In this document: piece after piece, positions 17,363 through 26,331 of the stretch
How the letters are laid out: every line of letters starts with the position of its first letter
How positions within the stretch are numbered: position 1 is the stretch's first letter
Origin: Terriglobales bacterium
Lineage (GTDB): Bacteria > Acidobacteriota > Terriglobia > Terriglobales > Acidobacteriaceae
DNA: 64,000 nt
Assembly: GCA_025936825.1 (NCBI GenBank)
Contig: JAICSO010000002.1
Coordinates: 186,001 to 250,000 of the forward strand
Reading direction: 5' to 3'
Translations under genes and position numbers: made by a program
Notes under the pieces: generated by a model
The model's database searches: none
Seen by the model: the letters and a program-made list of their open reading frames with translations, nothing else
What the model was told of the DNA's origin: nothing

Positions 17363-18142
17363 TCAGAGCCGGAACAGTTCTCGCAATCGTTTGGTCTGCG
17401 CCCGAGCCACGGGAATCTCTGTCTGCTTCTTGTCGTCCATGCGCAGTTGATACGAACTCTTGAACCACGGCACGACTTCTTTGATCCGTTGCGTGTTCAC
17501 GAGATAGGAACGGTGGACGCGCCAAAAGAGGTTCGGATCGAGACTATCGAGTAACTCTTCCAAGGTTCGGCAATTCGACTGGCCTTCCATCCCATTGGGG
17601 CCGGTGGTCACGACCGTGATGATGCCGTCCTCGATGGAAGCAAAGCAAATATCACGCTGATTCACCAGCAGCAGCCTGCCAGCTGTTTTGAGCAGGATCT
17701 TGGACGCTTGCGGCTTCTGTGCCTCCAGCATGCGCACGAGCGTATCGAGTTTCTCGGAGGATGAAGTTTGCGGCTCCATGGTGGAACGAGCTTTCTCCAC
17801 AGATTGCGCCACCCGCTTTTTATCGAAGGGCTTCAGCAGATAATCGACAGCGTTTACCTCAAAAGCCTTAACCGCATATTGATCGAAGGCGGTGGAGAAC
17901 ACGATCTTCGGCATCGGCAGCTTTTTGTCGAGAAGCTTCTTGATCACGCCGAAGCCATCCAGTCCCGGCATCTGGACATCAAGAAAAACCAGGTCGGGGT
18001 TGTGTTCGCGAATGAGGTTTACCGCCTCCAGGCCGTTTTTCCCCTGGGCGACGACATCCACGTCTCCCAGGTTCTTCAGCAGATAGGCGAGTTCATCGCG
18101 CGCAAGCTGCTCGTCATCCACTATGACCGCCGATAGGGACAC
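17363..18142 (-). CDS. LytTR-family two-component response regulator
   Basis: This encodes 259 residues. The N-terminal receiver domain has VIVDDEQLARDEL, phosphoacceptor Asp in LVFLDVQMPGLDG, and the Lys in YLLKPFDKKR. A linker helix (MVRMLEAQKP region) leads to a C-terminal LytTR DNA-binding domain (ICFASIEDGIITVVT; NCRTLEELLDSLDPNLFWRVHRSYLVN). This LytR/AlgR type binds DNA through beta strands. No partner histidine kinase is adjacent, so it is an orphan in this window. It is convergent with the Crp/Fnr gene 20 bp away. Confidence 0.95.
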   Translation of the reverse strand: MSLSAVIVDDEQLARDELAYLLKNLGDVDVVAQGKNGLEAVNLIREHNPDLVFLDVQMPGLDGFGVIKKLLDKKLPMPKIVFSTAFDQYAVKAFEVNAVDYLLKPFDKKRVAQSVEKARSTMEPQTSSSEKLDTLVRMLEAQKPQASKILLKTAGRLLLVNQRDICFASIEDGIITVVTTGPNGMEGQSNCRTLEELLDSLDPNLFWRVHRSYLVNTQRIKEVVPWFKSSYQLRMDDKKQTEIPVARAQTKRLRELFRL

Positions 18143-18185
18143 ACTTCTCTCCTGTCGAGAAAAGTATAGCCGACGAACCCTGATT

Positions 18186-18867
18186 CTATGCGGAACAGCT
18201 ACTGTGGATGCTGCTGTCCCATGCCTTCATCATGTCTTCCATGCTGACCGGCGTTCCGGTGATATGAGTCTTGGCGTCGGTGATCACCTTCGTGAGTGTC
18301 ATACTTTGATCTTTGCCGGTCATCTTGACCAGTTTCCAGGGTGACACCTTATCGCTCAGCCAATATTCGCTGCCGTCTTTCTTGCTGCGCCAGTGCTGGC
18401 ACGAAAATGTGCCCGCCGGAGTAGTGATGGTTTCGTTTTCCCAAACTTTCAGCATTCGCGCGCATATCGGCTTTTGATTCCTCCGATTGCATGCCATGCA
18501 TCTTCATCATGGAACTCATGTCCATTGGTGGTCGGCCTGGCATCTGGAAAATCGTGCGCTGTATGACGACGTTATCTGCTTCCCGCGCCAGCAGGCTTTT
18601 CATGTAGACGGTTCCATGCGGACTCTGCATGGTGTATTCCAGCCAGTAATTCGGTCCCTCTTTGCCCACCACCGACATCTCAAAGGAAGTCTTTTGTCCG
18701 CCATCTTTCCGGACCATTTCGTAGGCGGCGCCTGAACCGACCTCCGGGTTGAATACGCCGGCAATACTTGGGGGATGAGCCATGCCCATACCCATCTGGG
18801 CTCCGGCGGAATAAGTCAGGACAATGGCGATGAACATTATCACGACAATACGAATTGCAAGCTTCAT
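18186..18867 (-). pseudogene. Exported DUF4412-like protein gene interrupted by a 1-nt frameshift
   Basis: Two overlapping frames together encode one protein of about 226 residues. The first (18867 downward) has a signal peptide (IVVIMFIAIVLTYSAGAQ), a Met-rich mature start and a domain with YWLEYTMQSPHGTVYMKSLL and IFQMPGRPPMDM. The second resumes at ETITTPAGTFSCQHWRSK and ends near 18186. The family pattern '...AESLG-NETITTPAGTF' is restored if one base is removed from the A4 run (plus-strand T4 at 18436-18439). This is a real mutation or a homopolymer sequencing error. The protein resembles DUF4412-type periplasmic proteins, function unknown. It is divergent from rlmB. Confidence 0.75.
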
Positions 18868-18984
18868 AATTCCTCCGGCGAACTGCTGTTTCTGGAATGA
18901 AGTTCCTGGAGCGGGTCAGTGTACACCGTAGCGCGCATCTCACAAAGTACGTGTACGGTAGGCCCATCGCCGAACATTTACACT

Positions 18985-19731
18985 ATGTCTTCCATGAACG
19001 TTATCTACGGAATCAATTCCGTCACCGAGGCGCTCAAAGCCCGTGGCCGTGGCTTCGAGTGGGTCGGCATGGCGAAGGAACGCCATGACCTCCGCCTGCA
19101 ACGAATCATCGAGGAATGCCGCCGCAACAGTATTGCCGTCCGTTTCTTGCCGCGACAGGAACTCGATCGCATCGCTTCCACTGGAGCTCACCAGGGAGTG
19201 GTGGCGGTCACTTCGGCTAAGCAATACGCGGATCTCGATGATTTGATCGCTTCCAAACGCGGACAATTCTCACTGCTGGTGGTGCTCGACGGCATTGAGG
19301 ATCCGCACAATCTCGGCGCGGTTCTACGCACGTCGGAGGCCGCCGGCGCTGATGGGGTTGTCATTCCCGAGCGCCGTGCAGTGGGCGTGACTGGCACGGT
19401 CGCGAAAGCCTCTGCGGGAGCCAGCGCTCACTTGCCGATTGCGAAAGTCACCAATATCGCGAGAACACTGGAAGATCTGAAGTCGAAAAACATTTGGACC
19501 GTCGGCCTCGACGAGCGCGGCAAGGACAACTACGACGCCATCGACTACAAGATGGACTGCGCCGTCGTGCTGGGCGCAGAAGGCAAGGGATTGCACGACC
19601 TCGTGGCGAAGAAATGTGACTTCCTGGTCTCAATTCCCATGCTAGGCCAGGTTCCGTCATTGAACGTCTCGGTGGCCGCCGGCATTGTCCTCTATGAAGT
19701 CGTGCGCCAAAGGCGGTCGCCGCAGAAATGA
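18985..19731 (+). CDS. rlmB: 23S rRNA 2'-O-methyltransferase RlmB / SpoU-family TrmH
   Basis: This encodes 248 residues from ATG 18985 (ATG 18997 is also possible). The N-terminal substrate-binding domain starts VIYGINSVTEALKARGR. The C-terminal trefoil-knot SPOUT domain has the three motifs: LDGIEDPHNLGAVLRTSEA (N and R of motif 1), VVLGAEGKGL (motif 2) and IPMLGQVPSLNVSVAAGIVLYE (motif 3). It should methylate G2251 of 23S rRNA (E. coli numbering) using SAM. Its TGA overlaps the ATG of the next gene. Confidence 0.95.
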   Translation: MSSMNVIYGINSVTEALKARGRGFEWVGMAKERHDLRLQRIIEECRRNSIAVRFLPRQELDRIASTGAHQGVVAVTSAKQYADLDDLIASKRGQFSLLVVLDGIEDPHNLGAVLRTSEAAGADGVVIPERRAVGVTGTVAKASAGASAHLPIAKVTNIARTLEDLKSKNIWTVGLDERGKDNYDAIDYKMDCAVVLGAEGKGLHDLVAKKCDFLVSIPMLGQVPSLNVSVAAGIVLYEVVRQRRSPQK

Positions 19732-21443
19732 AGTGGTTCTCGGTTATTTGTGCGCTGCTTGCCTTCGCTGTGCCCTCGAAGGCGCTCGATCGCGAAGCTT
19801 TCAGCTTCACCCGTTACGATCTCGACGCAACCATCGATGCCGGCCAGCAGCGTCTGGGCATGCGCGGAAAGATCACGCTGCGCAACGATTCGGACTTGCC
19901 GCAGCGCAATATCGTCCTGCAGATTTCCTCTTCACTGCACTGGGTCTCAATTCAGCTTGGCGGCAAACCTGCGGAATTCATCACTCAGACGTACACCAGC
20001 GATATCGACCACACGGGCGCACTGAGCGAAGCTATCGTTACGTTGCCCAAACCGATTGCACCCAAAGAAGCCACGGAACTCAGCGTCGGCTACGAAGGCA
20101 CGATTCCTCAGGATGCCACGCGTCTGACTCGCATCGGAGTTCCCGCCGAAGTGGCCAAACATTCCGACTGGGATCAAATCAGTTCTGGCTTCACCGCCGT
20201 CCGCGGGATCGGCTATGTGGTTTGGTATCCGATCGCGACCGAGGTCGCGAATATGTCCGATGCCGCGAGCATTACGGAAGCAGTAGGGCGCTGGAAAGAG
20301 CGTCAGCATGACGCGGAGATGAGCATATGCATGCCCGATGGAGCGCTGATGAACGATACCGGCCAAGGCGCGGCTGGCGCGAAGTCCAGCGGAGATACCG
20401 CCGGCAACACCTCTCACTGTATTCAACATGTTTTTTTCGGAGGTGAAACTGTTCCGGTCTTCGTGATAGCTGACTTCAACGAGGTTCAAAATGGCAACTT
20501 CATTATTCGCTATCTCGCAGACCACAAGTCCGCCGCAGACGATTACGTGCTTGCGCTTAATCAGGTCGGCCCGAGTATCTCTGTCTGGCTTGGCGCACAT
20601 TCGGAGCCAAATGGCATGAAGTCGCAAGTCATCGATCTCCCTGATTCAAATGCAGCACCCTTTCAGTCCGGCAATACCTTGATGATGCCGATTGCGGAAG
20701 ATGAAACCACCATGTTGCTCATGGCCGTGCAGCAGGTTGCTCAGCTTGATTTTCCTTCCTCCCGAGCCTGGATCAATCAAGGCCTCGCACGATATATGCA
20801 GCTGCGTTATATCGAGCAGGAGAAGGAACGCGCGGGCGTTTTGCATTACCTAAACACTCACCGTGATCCCCTGGTCGAGATGGAACGCCAAAGCCCGGAG
20901 AAGGGAAGTCCTGCGGCAGCAGCGCGTTCGCTCATTAATTCATCGGACGAGTTTTACCTGGAGACGAAGGCTATGAATGTCTGGTGGATGCTTCGTGAAC
21001 TGGTCGGCGAAACCGCGTTGACGGCGGCGCTCCACAATTACAAGGCGAGCGATGACAAAGACGCGCTCTACATGCAGAAGTTACTCGAGCAGCAGTCGCG
21101 TCGTGATTTGACCTGGTTTTTTGACGATTGGGTTTATCGCGATCGTGGACTGCCCGACTTCCGCATTGACTCGGTTCATGCGCGCCCGGTGGTGAGCGGC
21201 GGATATATGGTCGCCGTTACTGTGGAAAATCTCGGGGGCGCTGCTGCCGAGGTGCCAGTGAAGTTGGAAATGACCGAGGGCGATGCCACGGAAAAGCTCA
21301 TCGTTCCCGGAAAGTCAAAAGCCTCGGTGCGAATCTTGGCGGCAGCCACGCCAATCAAAGCGATCGTCAATGACGGCACTGTCCCGGAGAGCGACACGAG
21401 TAACAACGAGTTCAGCATCAGTGCGGAATCCTTGAATCAGTGA
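19728..21443 (+). CDS. Exported M1-aminopeptidase-like protein lacking the zinc motif
   Basis: This encodes 571 residues with a signal peptide (MKWFSVICALLAFAVPSKA). The N-terminal beta domain (YDLDATIDAGQQRLGMRGKITLRN) is like the M1 gluzincin amino domain. The central helical part retains the scaffold: LMAVQQVAQLDF stands where HExxH-x18-E is expected and WINQGLARYMQLRY where the WLNEGFAxY segment is expected. The HExxH His/Glu and second Glu are absent, so it is probably a catalytically dead paralogue. A C-terminal Ig-like domain (VAVTVENLGGAAAEVPVKLE) ends the protein. ATGA overlap with rlmB indicates translational coupling. Confidence 0.72.
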   Translation: MKWFSVICALLAFAVPSKALDREAFSFTRYDLDATIDAGQQRLGMRGKITLRNDSDLPQRNIVLQISSSLHWVSIQLGGKPAEFITQTYTSDIDHTGALSEAIVTLPKPIAPKEATELSVGYEGTIPQDATRLTRIGVPAEVAKHSDWDQISSGFTAVRGIGYVVWYPIATEVANMSDAASITEAVGRWKERQHDAEMSICMPDGALMNDTGQGAAGAKSSGDTAGNTSHCIQHVFFGGETVPVFVIADFNEVQNGNFIIRYLADHKSAADDYVLALNQVGPSISVWLGAHSEPNGMKSQVIDLPDSNAAPFQSGNTLMMPIAEDETTMLLMAVQQVAQLDFPSSRAWINQGLARYMQLRYIEQEKERAGVLHYLNTHRDPLVEMERQSPEKGSPAAAARSLINSSDEFYLETKAMNVWWMLRELVGETALTAALHNYKASDDKDALYMQKLLEQQSRRDLTWFFDDWVYRDRGLPDFRIDSVHARPVVSGGYMVAVTVENLGGAAAEVPVKLEMTEGDATEKLIVPGKSKASVRILAAATPIKAIVNDGTVPESDTSNNEFSISAESLNQ

Positions 21444-21448
21444 AAGCG

Positions 21449-21543
21449 ATTAAATCATTGAGTCATCGGATCATTGAACGATTTAGAAACATGTGGGTTG
21501 TGGGGTTCAATGATTCAATATCTCACTGATTAAATGATTCAAT
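21449..21543. repeat. Heptamer tract B, inverted pair (ATTGAATCATT type)
   Basis: The left arm from about 21449 (units like AATCATT, GAGTCAT, CGGATCA) and the right arm to about 21543 (TTCAATGATTCAAT, ATTAAATGATTCAAT) are mutually complementary around a G-rich centre. The pair fills the gap between the M1-like gene and the MBL gene. It is the most AT-rich member of the heptamer group. Confidence 0.55.
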
Positions 21544-21558
21544 CGGGGAGGGTTTTTC

Positions 21559-22985
21559 TTGGCCTATATTCAGTTTCTTGGCGCGGCGGGTACCGTCACC
21601 GGGTCAAAACATCTACTGAATGTTTCTGGCGATGGGACCGGCAAAACTGGCACACAAATTTTGATCGACTGCGGCATCTTTCAGGGCAAGAAGGAATGGC
21701 GCGAGCGGAACTGGCAGGATGTTCCAATCGCCGCTCACGAGATCGAGTGCCTGATTCTGACCCACGCGCATCTCGACCACTGCGGCTGGATTCCTCGCCT
21801 GGTGAAGCAGGGATTTCGTGGGCCTGTTTACGCTACCCCATCGACCATCGATCTGTGCAGCATTATCCTGCCCGACTCCGGACACCTGCAAGAAGAAGAC
21901 GCCGCGTTCCACAACAAGTTCAAGACCTCGAAGCACGATCCCGCCCTCCCTCTTTATACGTTGGAGGAAGCGCAAGAATGCCTGCAATACTTCAAGCCAG
22001 TAGACTTCGGAGTAGTCAAGCAAGTTTCGCCGGACGTTTCATTCCGGTTCGTGCATGCCGCCCACATCCTTGGATCCTCCATGGCGGAGGTGACCGTCAA
22101 CGGTAGCCAATCCAAGCGGCTATTGTTTACCGGCGACATCGGCCGAGTGCACGATCAACACACCGCGCCCGGCAAAGTGGTGTATTCAGGTCCCCAACCT
22201 GGCGAGATGGCAGACGTTCTCGTGATGGAATCCACTTACGGAAATCGCAACCATCCGAAGACGGATCCTCGCCCTGAACTCGCCACGATAATCCGCAAAC
22301 CGTCGAACGCGGTGGAAGCGTCGTCGTCCCCGCCTTCGCTGTGGAGCGCACCCAGAAGTTCGTATTCATGTTGAAAGAGTTGATGGAATCCGGCCAATGC
22401 CCGCGCGTGCCGGTCTATTGCGACAGTCCCATGGCGATCAAAGCGGTCGAGATCTTCCTGAAACACACGGAGGAATACAGCGACGCGACCAAGGAATTAA
22501 TCAGCAAGTACGGATCGCCGCTAGAGTGGCAAGGCTTTACCTTCGCGCAAACCGCAGAAGAGTCGAAAAAGATCAACAACTCACGTTTCCCCTGCATCAT
22601 TATTTCTTCCAGCGGCATGGTGACTGGCGGTCGCATTCAGCACCACCTGATCCAGCGCCTGCCTGATCCGAGGAACACAGTCATCTTTATAGGTTTCCAG
22701 GCGCCAGGAACGCGGGGCTTCACCATCAAGAGCGGGGCGAACGAGGTGAAGATCTTCGGCCAAATGATTCCCATTCGCGCCCAGGTCGCTGCCCTAGAGC
22801 AGTTCAGCGACCACGCCGATACCCCGGAACTTCTGGAATGGCTGCATACGTTTTCCAGCAAGCCGAGGAGCACCTATTTAGTCCACGGTGAACTGGAAGC
22901 GTCCAATCAGTTGCGAGATGCGATGGCAAAGGATCTCGGATGGAATGTCCAAATCGCCCAATGGATGCAGAAAGTGGAGATTTAG
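21559..22985 (+). pseudogene. MBL-fold / beta-CASP RNA-processing exonuclease gene with a 1-nt frameshift
   Basis: This is a 475-residue metallo-beta-lactamase/beta-CASP nuclease split by a lost base. TTG 21559 follows a strong GGGGAGG. Frame 1 carries FLGAAGTVTGSKHLL and the zinc motif THAHLDHCGW, then AAHILGSS and LLFTGDIGR, up to ESTYGNRNHPKTDPR. It goes out of frame after ATIIR. The missing segment reappears in the next frame as TVERGGSVVVPAFAVERTQ and continues with YCDSPMAI, IISSSGMVTGGR, FSDHADTPELLEWL and YLVHGE. One base is missing near 22296-22299 (CGC AAA CCG should be CGC xAA ACC). As sequenced, the beta-CASP half is not translated. Sequencing error is the main alternative. Confidence 0.85.
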
Positions 22986-23012
22986 AGGGGCGATCAGCCA
23001 CCACAACAATCC

Positions 23013-23582
23013 ATGAACGACTCAACCCCAACCCGTTGCTCTTGGGCGAAAAACGACCTCGCGATTGCCTATCACGACCGCGAATGGGGCGTGCCGCAAC
23101 ACGATGATCGCGTCTTGTTTGAATTCCTGGTACTGGAAGGCGCGCAAGCGGGCCTCAGTTGGGACACGATCCTGCGCAAGCGCGAGAATTATCGTGCCGC
23201 CCTCGACGGCTTCGACCCGAAGAAGATTGCCCGCTACAACCGGCGCAAGCTCGACGCTCTGATGCGGAACGACGGCATTATTCGCAATCGGCTCAAGATT
23301 GACTCATTAGTGAAGAACGCGAAAGCATTTTTGGCCGCGCAGGATGAGTTCGGCTCGTTCAATCGATACATCTGGCAGTTCGTGAGCGGGCAACCAGTCG
23401 TGAATGCCAGGCGCAAAGTCACAGAGGTTCCCGCGCGCACGGCTGAATCCGACGCCATGAGCAAGGCCTTGCAAAAGCGCGGATTCACATTTGTGGGATC
23501 AACAATCTGCTACGCCTTCATGCAAGCAGTCGGCATGGTGAATGATCATCTGGTAACTTGCTTCAGGTACCACGAGGTGTGA
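23013..23582 (+). CDS. tag: DNA-3-methyladenine glycosylase I
   Basis: This 189-residue base-excision repair enzyme removes 3-methyladenine from DNA. The zinc-binding snap residues of Tag are present: Cys in TRCSWAKND, His in AYHDREWGVP, and His and Cys in MVNDHLVTCFRY. The helix-hairpin-helix-like core has GLSWDTILRKRENYR and a C-terminal GFTFVGSTICYAFMQAVGMV. Length is normal. It follows the beta-CASP gene by 27 bp and may share its transcript. Confidence 0.97.
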   Translation: MNDSTPTRCSWAKNDLAIAYHDREWGVPQHDDRVLFEFLVLEGAQAGLSWDTILRKRENYRAALDGFDPKKIARYNRRKLDALMRNDGIIRNRLKIDSLVKNAKAFLAAQDEFGSFNRYIWQFVSGQPVVNARRKVTEVPARTAESDAMSKALQKRGFTFVGSTICYAFMQAVGMVNDHLVTCFRYHEV

Positions 23583-23596
23583 AGAGGTGTAGAAGG

Positions 23597-23974
23597 CTAT
23601 TCGGAGCCTACGGTCATCGTCTCGTCGACCCATATCTGCGAGGGTTTTCCAGAATCAGATCGCGTCGCCACGGCGCGAAAACCGGTGCTGCTGGTCTCAA
23701 TGTCATAACTATAAGGCGGCCGCGAACCGTGCATGGTGATGTAGTGCCCGGCGACCAGATCGTCTAACGAGAGATACTTGCCTTCACTGGCCATGGCGCT
23801 GCGCTCAGCGTTGGCGATAGAGAGCAAGTCTGTTCTGACACCGGTGACCTCGGCCTGCGACGTGAGCGTCCCCCCCGGAGACGAACTGGCGAGGTTTTGC
23901 GCATCTTTGGAATAAAGGTAGATGGCAATCGCAATTGCGATCATAAAAGCGCCAAGACCAAAGACACGTAGCAT
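23597..23974 (-). CDS. Small membrane-anchored pilin-like protein
   Basis: From ATG 23974 the protein has 125 residues. It has one N-terminal membrane helix (LGAFMIAIAIAIYLY) and a globular domain with NAERSAMASEGKYLSLDDLV and YSYDIETSSTGFRAVATRS. This pattern (ANAER...G.Y.SLDDL...Y.Y...S..GF...A) resembles the soluble part of acidobacterial type IV pilin-like proteins. No prepilin peptidase site is visible, so it may be simply membrane-anchored. Upstream in-frame codons to 24073 are not pilin-like. It is convergent with tag. Confidence 0.65.
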   Translation of the reverse strand: MLRVFGLGAFMIAIAIAIYLYSKDAQNLASSSPGGTLTSQAEVTGVRTDLLSIANAERSAMASEGKYLSLDDLVAGHYITMHGSRPPYSYDIETSSTGFRAVATRSDSGKPSQIWVDETMTVGSE

Positions 23975-24102
23975 AGGTGCTCCCAGTTGTCCTATGATTT
24001 CACCGCGCTGGCGCCCTCGGAACAAGTGACCACAGGTCACGTCCTCTGGACACCCATCAGTCAAGGACAGCAAAGGCGGCCGCTGTCTTGCGTGGCATAA
24101 GG

Positions 24103-24615
24103 TTAATGGGATTTCAGTAGTTCGCGGATCAGGACAGCATGAGCCGGGTATTTGGCGACCAGTTCAGACCCATTCCCCTTGCTGAAGTAGGCGTAGTCGA
24201 AGCCCGGAGCCATGGTGGTGCCGAGCAGCGCATATTCCCCGCCAGCAACCAGCCGCGCGCCTTGCCAGACGCCACCTTTCACGATGTGCTGGAACTTCAT
24301 CCCGCTTTGAATATCCGGACCGAGCGTGACGATGTGGCCGGAGCCATCCGGAAGCAGCTCTAACATCTCCACTGGATCGCCAGCATAAAAGTGGAAGATC
24401 TCATCTCCAGGCACCTTATGGATGGCGGAAAACGACTCGGGTGTTAGCAGATAGTAGATTGCGGTTGACAGCGACCGAGGTCCAGTGTGGCCAAGCTTGA
24501 ACTGACGTGCGTCGATATTTTCCGCAGTTCGGTAGGTCTCGACAAAAAAGCCGCCCTCTTGATCGAGCGGCTTCAAGTCCAGAATTGTCATCAAGTCCGA
24601 GAGAGATGGTCTCAT
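24103..24615 (-). CDS. Cupin superfamily protein, DUF985 (cupin_5)
   Basis: This encodes 170 residues with the DUF985 pattern: LDLKPLDQEGGFFVETYR, TAIYYLLTPESFSAIHKVPGDEIFHFYAGDPVEML, GVWQGARLVAGGEYALLGTTMAPGFDY. It has a single beta-barrel domain and is cytoplasmic (no signal). The biochemical role of this family is unknown; some relatives are linked to sugar epimerase-like folds. It stands alone between the pilin-like and DUF4097 genes. Confidence 0.92.
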   Translation of the reverse strand: MRPSLSDLMTILDLKPLDQEGGFFVETYRTAENIDARQFKLGHTGPRSLSTAIYYLLTPESFSAIHKVPGDEIFHFYAGDPVEMLELLPDGSGHIVTLGPDIQSGMKFQHIVKGGVWQGARLVAGGEYALLGTTMAPGFDYAYFSKGNGSELVAKYPAHAVLIRELLKSH

Positions 24616-24655
24616 TCAAGGTGCCTCGAAAGGCACAATTGTAATGGGAGCAATC

Positions 24656-25444
24656 TCATCCCTTCCGCAGGTTGATGGAGCCATCGCCCGTGTGCACGGT
24701 GATCAGCTTGCCGCCGCCATTCAACTTTCCGCGAAGCTCATTGCCTTTAATGCGGCCTTCAGTGGTCATCGGCAGGTTCACGTCAATGTGACCATCGCCA
24801 GTATGAAGATATAAATCTGCAGACAAATTGTCGGGCAGTTCCAGGCTGACACTGCCATCGCCGGTGTGCAGCATCCATTCTTCAGAAAGGGTCGATCCGG
24901 CAGTTGCGCGAGCATCGACGTGCCCGTCGCCGCTCTTGAGGTCCAAGGCGTCGAAACGGCCATCGGCATTGATGTGTCCATCGCCCGTTTGCGCATGCAG
25001 ACGGCCTTCAACGTGGTGTATCTCCTCGGCGCCGTCGCCGGTGTTCAGGTTCATCTGACCCTTGAAATCGGCGAGCTCGATTTTGCCGTCGCCCGTGTGC
25101 AGATTAACGCTCCCCTGGCGCGGCATGTGGATGTTGATGTCCACGCGATGGCTGAACGGCGTCATGTGGTATTCATGCGGGAAACGCACGTTGATCGCGA
25201 CCGTATCTCCGGACTGCAGCTCATCTATTTGCAGTCCTCCGGGTCCGATCTTGTAATGCGAGCTGACGATCGTGGCCTCGATCGTCTTCTGGTCCCAGGT
25301 ATCGACGTGAATATTCGCATCGGTCGTCTCAACCTGCAGGTTCGGGGATCCGGAAATGTTGTAGGTCTTCGACCACTGCTCTGCGCGGGCCGAACCCATG
25401 CCTGCCAATACGACCGCGAGAATTGCCAACCCAAGATGTCTCAT
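24656..25444 (-). CDS. DUF4097-family secreted beta-helix protein with TGDG repeats
   Basis: From ATG 25444 the protein has 262 residues with a signal peptide (LAILAVVLAGMGSARA). The mature part is a regular beta-repeat array. The motif (T/S)GDG recurs about every 20-25 residues (HTGDGKIELAD, NTGDGAEEIHHVEG, QTGDGHINADGR, KSGDGHVDARA, HTGDGSVSLEL, HTGDGHIDVNL, HTGDGSINLRKG). This matches the putative adhesin DUF4097 domain, predicted to form a right-handed beta-helix outside the cytoplasm. The start is chosen at the signal peptide; a longer frame to 25516 lacks one. Confidence 0.85.
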   Translation of the reverse strand: MRHLGLAILAVVLAGMGSARAEQWSKTYNISGSPNLQVETTDANIHVDTWDQKTIEATIVSSHYKIGPGGLQIDELQSGDTVAINVRFPHEYHMTPFSHRVDINIHMPRQGSVNLHTGDGKIELADFKGQMNLNTGDGAEEIHHVEGRLHAQTGDGHINADGRFDALDLKSGDGHVDARATAGSTLSEEWMLHTGDGSVSLELPDNLSADLYLHTGDGHIDVNLPMTTEGRIKGNELRGKLNGGGKLITVHTGDGSINLRKG

Positions 25445-25684
25445 CGCTCCTCCTGCGCGGCACACGTGTGCCACTTGATAGACGTAGGTACGTGAAAATC
25501 GTGAGGTCGGTTCCACAAAAAATCAGCAGATAAGCATCGGTCAACAAGAAGCGGTATGACAACCCTGGATTCTTTTCAAGAGCACAGCAAGGCTGCGGGG
25601 TACATCGAGCCGACTAGGTGAATCTAGCGAAAAATTGTCCGGGCAGTGCCTTGGCTCATGTTTCCTCCGTTTGAACGACTGAAT
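25445..25684. other. Intergenic region, nothing recognised
   Basis: There are 240 bp between two leftward genes with no visible terminator, repeat or consensus promoter. It presumably carries the DUF4097 promoter. Confidence 0.4.
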
Positions 25685-26224
25685 TTATTTCCCGCCCCAG
25701 GTGGGGGCATCAATCCCAAACTGCGCCGCATATTCGGCCACCAAGCGCCGCCAACCGGCGAATTTCATCGCGTCGGCGCCAGCGATCTGGCCCAGCGGAT
25801 TTCCGCTTAGCAGCCGATCCAGAACATCGAAAGCAATGTGCCAGCCGGCTGCTCCCCACGCAACGAAGCGTCGATCGATGTTCGTCCACAAGGTCAGGCG
25901 AGTGCCGACATGCGTACCTTCAAGTTCCCACCGGATATCGCCGAACTCGAGCACCTCGCGAGCTTCGGCTCGCACAACCTTGGTCTCGATCGGAGCTGGG
26001 TTTCCGACCCAAGTGAGCTTGACCGTTGCTCCCACCTTGTCCAGTCTTCCATCGACCACAAATGGCGCCCACTCGCGCACTTGCGCAGGATCGATCAATG
26101 CCTGCCACACTTTTTCCGGCGAATGGCGTAGTTCGCGGACCAGGATCAGCGTCCATTTGTCTCCGCCCTTGCGCACCTGCGCCCCGCTGGCCGGGCCCGG
26201 TGTGTACTGCTCGAGTTCGGTCAT
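25685..26224 (-). CDS. SRPBCC/AHSA1-domain protein
   Basis: This encodes 179 residues of the START-like AHSA1 family: LVRELRHSPEKVWQALIDPAQVREWAP and a C-terminal amphipathic helix. GDIRWELEGTHVGTRLTLW is the typical beta-sheet hairpin. The family binds hydrophobic ligands in a helix-grip pocket. It is the third gene of an ArsR-VOC-AHSA1 cluster; ArsR regulators paired with AHSA1 proteins are a common arrangement. ATG 26224 is preferred over the upstream frame because the family starts near MTELEQYTPGP. Confidence 0.9.
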   Translation of the reverse strand: MTELEQYTPGPASGAQVRKGGDKWTLILVRELRHSPEKVWQALIDPAQVREWAPFVVDGRLDKVGATVKLTWVGNPAPIETKVVRAEAREVLEFGDIRWELEGTHVGTRLTLWTNIDRRFVAWGAAGWHIAFDVLDRLLSGNPLGQIAGADAMKFAGWRRLVAEYAAQFGIDAPTWGGK

Positions 26225-26331
26225 TTCTGTCTCCTCACACCTGGACCCTGAGGCTGTCGTCGCCCATTGATTATTTTCATTGTCAACCCGATCGCTAACC
26301 ACGAGTAACTAACAACCAACAACCGGTCTTT

